A stretch of DNA of 64,000 nt, taken from Drosophila miranda. Taxonomy: Eukaryota; Arthropoda; Insecta; Diptera; Drosophilidae. This document shows, in pieces, positions 57,422 to 64,000 of the stretch. Position 1 is the first letter of the stretch. Each line of letters starts with the position of its first letter. Made by a program: the position numbers and the translations under genes. Under the pieces are notes generated by a model. That model was not told where the DNA came from, made no database searches, and saw only the letters and a program-made list of their open reading frames with translations. Where the stretch lies: assembly GCF_003369915.1 (NCBI RefSeq), contig NW_022881614.1, forward strand, positions 4,671,001 to 4,735,000. Reading direction: 5' to 3'.

Positions 57422-59682
57422 AAAGGACAGTAGCAGGGAGAACAATCAAATTACTCATAGATACAGGAGCTTCCAAAAACTACATAAAACCATTAAAAGA
57501 ACTAAAACATATTACCCTAGTAAATAAACCCTTCCGAGTGAAGTCAATCCATGGCTATAGTGGCATAGACAAAAAATGTATAATGCACCTTTTCAATACC
57601 AACTCAACATTTTTTTTACTACCAAACCTTACGACATTTGACGGTATAATTGGACTTGACCTATTAAAACAGAGTGACGTTCTACTGGACTTAAAGAATA
57701 AGAAATTAATAACAAACTTCGGTTCCGAAACAATCCAATTTTTAAAATGTGCAAACATAAATTTCACAAATGTCGAGGAAATACAGGTCCCTGAGACTAT
57801 ATCCCAAAAGTTTCAGCTGATGTTAGGAAACCGAACAGGGGTTTTCGCAGACCCAAATGAAGCACTCCCATATAATACAAATATCATTGTCACTATCCGA
57901 ACAGAAAATGAAGATCCCATATATTCAAAATTGTACCCATATGCAATGGGCGTTTCAGAATTCGTAAATGCAGAAACTCAAGACTTGTTGAAAGGTGGTA
58001 TAATACGACCGTCTCGGTCACCATACAACAACCCCGTTTGGGTTGTAGACAAAAAAGCTACCGATGAACAGGGAAATAAAAAAAAACGTTTGGTCATAGA
58101 TTTCAGGAAACTAAATTTAAAAACAACAGATGACAAATATCCCATTCCCAATATAGTTTCTATATTATCCAACTTGGGTACAGCTAAATACTTTACAACC
58201 CTAGATCTTAAATCTGGATTCCATCAGATTTTACTTGCAGAAAAAGATAGAGAAAAAACAGCTTTCTCCATAGCAAATGGGAAGTATGAGTTCTGTAGAC
58301 TCCCCTTTGGCTTGAAAAATGCACCTAGTATTTTTCAGAGGGCCATTGACGACGTGCTCAGAGAGCAAATTGGGAAAACTTGCTATGTTTATGTCGATGA
58401 TGTAATCATTTTTTCCGAAAACATGGAAAGCCATGTCAAGCATATCGCATGGGTCTTAGACAAACTGTACGATGCCAATATGAGAGTTTCGCGCGAAAAA
58501 TCGCACTTTTTCAAGGAGAATGTCGAATACTTAGGATTTGTCGTCTCAAGTAATGGTATAAAAACATGCCCCAATAAAGTGGAAGCGATTCGTAACTACG
58601 AACAACCAACCACTTTGTTCAACGTCAGATCATTCCTTGGACTTGCAAGTTACTATAGATGTTTTATTAAAGACTTTGCATCCATAGCTAAACCCATAAG
58701 TGACATCCTTAAGGGCGAAAATGGCAAGGTAAGCGCCGGACAGTCAAAGAAAATACCAGTCAAATTAGACGAAAGTCAGTGCGCGGCATTCAATAAACTA
58801 AAAGAGATTCTGGCATCCGAAAGCGTAATGTTACTCTATCCTGACTATAAGAAAGCATTTGACCTAACAACAGATGCTTCGTCCTTCGGTCTGGGAGCCG
58901 TCTTATCACAAGACGGGAAGCCAATTACCATGATATCAAGGACACTAAATGATAGGGAACTTAACTTTGCAACAAACGAAAGAGAGCTGCTCGCTATAGT
59001 TTGGGCTTTGAAAAACCTCAGAAACTATCTATACGGAGTAAAAAATTTAAATATTTTTACAGACCATCAGCCTCTAACGTTTGCAGTTTCTGATCGCAAC
59101 CCAAACGCAAAAATAAGACGTTGGAAAGCTCTCATAGACGAGTACATGCAAATACCTTCTACAAGCCAGGAAAAGAAAACTTCCATAAAGTCCGAGACAA
59201 TAAAATCATTATTAAGTAACCAATATAACATTCAAATTATAAATGCTCCACCACTTCATAGTACTTCCAATGGACAAGTCGAAAGATTCCATAGCACCCT
59301 TAATGACATTGCGAGATGTTTAACAGCCCAAAGGAAGCTTACAAATACTGTGGAAACGATACTTCAAGCAACTATTGAATACAATAACACAGTTCACTCC
59401 GTAACGAAGAAACGTCCGGTCGATGTAATTCACTCGTCCTCCCCTGAACTTGAGGTGGAAATCAGGAATAGAGTTCATAAAGCACAACAACTACAAATGA
59501 AAAAACTGAATGAAGTAAGACATGATAGACAGTTTCAAGTAGGTGACACAGTCCTTGTAAAAGCAAACAAACGATTAGGAAACAAACTGACACCTTTGTA
59601 CACCGAAAATAAAATCGAGGCAGACTTGGGGACAACGGTCCTAATAAAACGAAGGGTGGTCCACAAGGACAATTTAAGATAG
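57395..59682 (+). pseudogene. pol: errantivirus 2 pol, integrase largely deleted
   Basis: Protease motif LLIDTGASKNYI, then RT (KKRLVIDFRKLN, FTTLDLKSGFHQI, LPFGLKNAPSIFQ, catalytic YVDD), and RNase H (TDASSFGLGAVLSQDG, ATNERELLAIVWALK, FTDHQPL). After WKALIDEYMQ near 59150 the sequence jumps to the second half of integrase (STSNGQVERFHSTL), removing the HHCC finger and the first two Asp positions of the catalytic triad, about 250 residues. The reading frame is kept across the deletion. The C-terminal domain and the stop at 59680-59682 remain. Not able to integrate on its own. Confidence 0.9.
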
Positions 59683-59689
59683 ACATCAG

Positions 59690-60440
59690 TTCATAATGAG
59701 TTCATATTCCTCTTCACTATTCAATATACAACAATAATAGAGGATACAGAAGAGTTAAGAAACCAATTCCTACAATCGCAAATGAGACATTACTTTCAAG
59801 AAACAGAATAATTATTTCAGAATTAAAAGCATTAATGTTATCAGTTACACTTGCAAAGATACGAATTGTTAACCCTTCCGTATTAGACTCTCACGATTTG
59901 AGAAGAATAATTAATGAACACTCTACGAATTTAACTATTACTGATTTAATAGAGGAAGCTAAAATCAAAGTTTTATTTAATAATGAATTTTTTCCTAACC
60001 CTTACCTAGTTTGCAAAAAAAAAAAAAAAAAAATATTCTGTAAGATTAATCTGTAATCACCCTGTTGAGCACAACGGCATCACAATTAACTTCGCCGAAG
60101 ACGAAAAATTGCCGACGGTGGTAACCATGTTACAGCTATCGGAAACTGCGCTACCACTCTTACAACAACATTCTGTAAAAAACTTCCCTACACAACTTGT
60201 GCGCAGCAACTACACTCCGGTGTCATCGCGCACTGTCCAACTCGGCCCAGCCATCTCGAACCTGTAACACGCATCGATGATGGCATAATCATCATAAACG
60301 ACATAGTGGATACAATCGATAAACAGAACTACGCGAGGAAGTCTCCAGGATCAACAGTATCCACATTCCTCGACATAACAAACCATGAAGACGTACCGAG
60401 CTTGCCGTACTTATAAAGGTTAAGTATGGAAACTTACGAC
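59690..60440 (+). pseudogene. env: errantivirus 2 env remnant
   Basis: Pieces of an env frame: KALMLSVTLAKIRIVNP at 59835 onward is like the region after the fusion peptide, then FNNEFFPNPYLVC, a run of 18 A, and fragments downstream (ITINFAEDEKLPTV, NYTPVSSRTVQLGP). The 5' part with the ATG, signal peptide and cleavage site is deleted. Several stops and shifts make it non-functional. Confidence 0.7.
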
Positions 60441-60582
60441 ACATCGACCAACTGGAATCAGGACTCGTAAGAAGACCGATAATATCTGGATTGGCTCCGA
60501 GAAACAGACGCCAACGTGACCTCCAAGTGCTAATTGACGGCTTAAAGGAATCCGAGGACGTCTTCCACTTAAGTGAAGGAGG

Positions 60583-60833
60583 AGTTAACACAATCGATCG
60601 AAAAAATATAAAAAAACAAGATCAGCCGTTATACAGGGGATGTTGCCCAGCGACACCAGAGTTTTGGGTACGCAACAATGTTGCAGAACGAGCAGTGAGC
60701 GTCGGGAGTGCTGGGAACTTACTTGTAAGCAGTAGAGGAGTTCGGGGGGAGAAATCAACCGCGTCGGCTGTCGCCACGCCTATCTCAAACCGAATAAAAT
60801 AAAATAAAAATTGAAAGAAATAAAATTAAAATT
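60583..60833 (+). repeat. 3' LTR of errantivirus 2
   Basis: Starts after the purine tract AAGTGAAGGAGG with AGTTAAC, ends AAAATT before the TATA target duplication. 251 bp. AATAAAATAAAAT (about 60793) supplies polyadenylation signals. Confidence 0.85.
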
Positions 60834-60837
60834 TATA

Positions 60838-61050
60838 TAGATCGCACACATGGCTTGATTGCCCAGAATTGAATTCAACATTTGCATGCCTCCGCCTCAC
60901 CGCTACACCTACTTAATTACCCGATTACCCGATGATAATCTGCCGAGTTGAACGTGCTCGGCTGACATTACCATTACTCTCTCGTACTATATAGAGAATC
61001 GGACCGTGATACTTCCAATAGTTCGTTCTTATATGTATATAGTATTATAT

Positions 61051-61134
<84 letters not shown>

Positions 61135-62395
61135 ATATATTATTTTTATCGCACATCCACATCCACCGCCAGAGCCAGTGCCCAGAGCCCAAAGCCCAGA
61201 GATTTATTTTTTGTTTGAAATAAATTGTAAATGATTTTGATTAAAATTTCCGCTTAAATTTCTCAGCCGGAATATCTGTGTCTCATTTTTCTGCTTCTAT
61301 CTATCTCCCGGCTTCTCTCTCTCTCTCTCTCTCTCTATGTGTTTAGTGTTTGCTTTTTTTTGTGATTTGGAAATTCTTGGGGGAAAATGATTTAGTCGCC
61401 TTTATATTCGCCAATTATATTTATGGGTCATAGTTTTCGCAAATTTCTATTTATTTTATTGCAAAATGACGCACGACACTGACATTTCCAGAGTGTCGTG
61501 CGATTGCCCTGGTTGTCTCACTGTCGTCTGTCTTGATGCGGAAGACTGGGTTTCTTTGGGTAAAAGCGTGGGAAGAATTTCTACTATAATGGGTCCTCAT
61601 ATGGATAGCGTGGGTATAGCGAAAATGGCATCAGAAATGAGATTTAACCGATTGGGGGCCCTTAGGGACTGTTTTCATTCGTTGGATTGATCTTGAAATT
61701 AGTCCTTACCTTTGATCTTATCGTTACTAAACGAATATATACATAAAAGTCCAACAAAGTCTTCAAAAAAATACATATATCATTTATCATAGCCCACTAA
61801 GCCATCACATTTTCTATCTTCGAGTATTTTTGGCCATCTTACAGCCTAAGCAAACAGCATTCCTTGCCATAAACTCGAAACACTTGTGCGGATCGGATGC
61901 ATAGTTCCAATGAAACCTCCACTCTTCGGGTCATAAAAACCATGCCGAAAATTCAAATGAACTCGCGCGATGGTAATTCCCATTAAAAACGCTGCGCGCA
62001 GGCGCAGAAGAATGTGGCGATTAATGAGCGAAAATGCGACCTTCAGACTGTGGCAGCAACAGCTGTGGATGGCGGATGGCGGATGGCACACACCTGTGCA
62101 CAGAAAAAATAAAACCACTGCAAACCGGTGCGGTGCAGTGGAAGAGAGCGCTGGCCAACAGGTGTGAGAGAGAGAGAGAGCAGCAGAGAGCGCATTGAGC
62201 GCGGTGAGTCGCCCGCCATCACGTGCATGTACCATAGAGAGGTAGAGGCAGAGGTAGAGAGAGAGAACGCCTACCGACTTCATTCCATTCCGATACGTGG
62301 TGCGTGGCGTCGCGCTAACGGTCACTGAAATTGAAATTGTGCAGCCCCCAAAAACGTAAGCGCCCCCCAAAAACGTAAGGCCGCTGATCAGCCCC
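60838..62395. other. unique DNA, mostly non-coding
   Basis: Contains a TA microsatellite (about 61040-61130), a CT repeat (about 61312-61336), and a 10-bp inverted repeat GCACGACACT/AGTGTCGTGC (61471-61480 and 61492-61501). A 74-codon frame at 61466-61690 starts in this inverted repeat; I see no family resemblance. Confidence 0.5.
61040..61130. repeat. TA dinucleotide microsatellite
   Basis: Long alternating TA run with short TATTA interruptions at its end. Confidence 0.95.
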
Positions 62396-62410
62396 ATGCG
62401 AGCGCTAGAG

Positions 62411-62445
62411 TCAGTCCGTGAGACGCTCTCATATCCAGCGGTCGC
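62411..62445 (+). promoter_or_regulatory. candidate core promoter (Inr plus DPE)
   Basis: TCAGTC at 62411-62416 matches the Drosophila initiator with A+1 at 62413. GGTCG starts at 62440, exactly +28, matching the DPE consensus RGWYV. No TATA box at -30. Two near-identical CCCCCAAAAACGTAAG elements lie upstream (about 62344-62381). Confidence 0.5.
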
Positions 62446-62792
62446 CGTTCCGTGCTCGTGCTCGCGCTCCGTGCCCCCAGCCCGTTCCCTGCCCCCCGAA
62501 CCGACAACCCCCGACAAAGTGAAACGTACGATGGGCCAAATCAGTGCAAAGTGTGTGAACAGTGTGCAATTGCTTCAATATTACTAAGAAAATTAATTGA
62601 CCAGCATTCAACAAAAGGAAAAAAGTTTGTTTTTGAAAACTGCTGGAAAAGTAGTAATATCTAAAATAGTTTGCAGCTACAAAAAGATATAGTATAGTAG
62701 TATATTACTTTTGGGTGCATATAGTACTCGGAAAAAAGCAAATCTTGGATACGAAGCGAACCGATTAAGCGAGAAATATCGAAAGCTAAAAG
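62413..62792 (+). other. candidate non-coding first exon
   Basis: From the inferred start to AAAAG followed by the strong donor GTAAGTGC at 62793. Only short frames are present, for example one beginning at ATG 62531, so it would be mostly 5' untranslated. The rest of such a gene would lie beyond 64000 or be lost. Confidence 0.35.
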
Positions 62793-63509
62793 GTAAGTGC
62801 GAGTGCAAGTGCAAGTGAAGATATTTTCGCAATACGCTCCCCCGATTATCGCACTTCTCTCTCTCGAAGCTTCCAGAAGCGGCGGCGGCATACGCCGTAG
62901 TTATCCTCTGATAGGGGAGGAGGAGGAGGAGGAGGGTGGATGGACTCGACTCTCCAGGGGATGAATTGCGGGCTGGGGCACAATTGCGTATCGCCATGTG
63001 CGCTGGAAAATGCGTAGCAAGCAACAGAGACACAACACACTGACAAATTGAATGTTTTCTTGGGAATAATTTTGGCGAATGAACTGATTTTCTCCCGGTG
63101 CACAAATTACGGAACCCTAATAGAAGCAAAGTGATGTCAGTAAAGAGAAAAAAAAGAGGATTCTCAAGTGACAGGCGAAAACAATTGTTCCAAAAAAATA
63201 AAAATTAAACTTAATATAAATAATAATAGTTCCAAGGGTAATTTAAGTTAGAATTTAAATTGGTGTGATTTAATGGGATTTCTCAGTAATTTCTCAGGCA
63301 ATAAATCCTAATGAATATGTTTTTCGAACAGTGTTGGCTTGCCACTGCGAATTGCAACTGCAACAATAATCTGCCACCGGTCCAAGTCCAACTTTGTGTC
63401 AAAAAACCCCCGCCCAAAGAAACTCAAAACATTTGACAGGTAAATTAAGGCAACACAGACACACACACGACAAATTGAGAGCGGCATACGGTTACAATTG
63501 CAGCAGAAA
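62793..63509. other. unique DNA, candidate intron
   Basis: No gene recognised. Contains a GGA run at about 62918-62937. Consistent with a first intron if the preceding exon is real. Confidence 0.4.
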
Positions 63510-64000
63510 ACGAGGGGGAACGTTGTGAGTTGCTGCGGACACCGCAACTCTACGGTTATACCCGATACTAAGTCAGTATGGCTCTCCTCCGGCAGACGCC
63601 GCTAATATTAAGCGACACGACAAAGAGTGCGTGCGAGAGAGACAGAAAATCAGTCTGAGCGTGACGTCGGGCGCTGCTTAGCCACTGCAAATTGATTTGT
63701 TCGACACGACAAAGAGTGCGTGCGAGAGAGACAGAAAATCAGTCTGAGCGTGACGTCGGGCGCTGCGTAGCCACTGCAAATTGATTTGTTCCTATTGGTT
63801 ATACAAATGATCTGATCTGATCCAGATTCAGCAATCTGATAGATATGGTCTGATTCTGCGTTTTTAGTTTTCTCGAATGTGCAATATTGTGGATGCAACA
63901 GATTTTCGTCCTTTGTGTGGGCGGAAGGGGGTGGGGCGAAATTTTGAGATACACGTTTTATAGTAAGATCTAACAGGAGTGCGGATACCAAATTTGGTTA
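63510..64000 (-). mobile_element. DINE-1-type Helitron, runs off the window
   Basis: Reverse copy starting ACGAGGGGGAACG with the terminal hairpin. An 89-bp internal tandem duplication (units at 63613 and 63702, starting CGACACGACAAAG) is unique to this copy. Cut by the window end. Confidence 0.88.

Larger units (their letters stand above)
55551..60833 (+). mobile_element. errantivirus (gypsy-type) element 2 with both LTRs
   Basis: AGTTAAC starts at 55551 and 60583, with TATA before the first and after the second LTR end (55547-55550 and 60834-60837). TATA is the usual 4-bp target duplication of errantiviruses. Gag is open, pol has an internal deletion and env is a fragment. The element sits in the third copy of the palindrome centre, so it inserted after that rearrangement. 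Confidence 0.9.

Noticed and set aside
61466..61690. 74-residue ORF
   Set aside because: Starts inside a 10-bp inverted repeat, no family resemblance and no promoter or splice signals around it.

Overview
This is a repeat-rich Drosophila window, almost certainly from the obscura group. The evidence is many copies of a roughly 1.1 kb DINE-1/INE-1-type Helitron (13-bp subterminal inverted repeats TATACCCGATACT/AGTATCGGGTATA, an internal GTCC/GTCT minisatellite and a 3' terminal hairpin), two gypsy-type errantiviruses, a BEL/Pao element, an mdg1/412-like fragment and RNase H-bearing non-LTR retrotransposons. The host genes I recognise are a TTC7 homologue, eIF3f2 and a ZAD zinc-finger gene. All are broken or duplicated, except one eIF3f2 copy with an open frame. 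I recall TTC7 and eIF3f2 as Muller-C genes; in Drosophila miranda Muller C became a degenerating neo-Y, so a neo-Y or other heterochromatic origin is a reasonable guess, but the window alone does not prove it.

Layout. 1-592: unassigned. 593-1714: full Helitron. 2325-12606: a graveyard of three LTR families joined end to end: errantivirus 1 (LTR, gag, pol, env start), a reverse-strand mdg1/412-like RT fragment, and a BEL/Pao gag-protease with a pol tail and 3' LTR. 12607-17447: six head-to-tail Helitron copies. 17448-35320: a tandem duplication with a period of about 8.94 kb. Each period holds a short and a long copy of the same non-LTR retrotransposon embedded in Helitrons; a third partial period runs to 37849. 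37850-45703: lower-copy DNA with a 63-bp minisatellite, a small two-exon reading frame, a long hairpin, two DRE motifs and the TTC7 relic. 45704-46808: a full Helitron at the edge of a large palindrome. 46786-55157: inverted duplication (arms of about 4.5 and 3.8 kb, spacer 121 bp) carrying ZAD zinc finger and eIF3f2 on each arm. 55158-55550: a third, mosaic piece of the palindrome centre. 55551-60833: errantivirus 2 with both LTRs and a TATA target duplication. 60838-63509: unique DNA with a candidate Inr/DPE promoter and first exon. 63510-64000: another Helitron.

How it fits together. Helitron copies act as the substrate for almost every rearrangement: they form tandem arrays, host the non-LTR insertion (11-bp target duplication inside a Helitron), supply the microhomology where the non-LTR copies are truncated, and contain the left breakpoint of the palindrome. 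The palindrome preserves introns, so it arose at DNA level. Its arms carry different disabling lesions, and the third centre copy mixes variants of both arms, which suggests exchange between copies.
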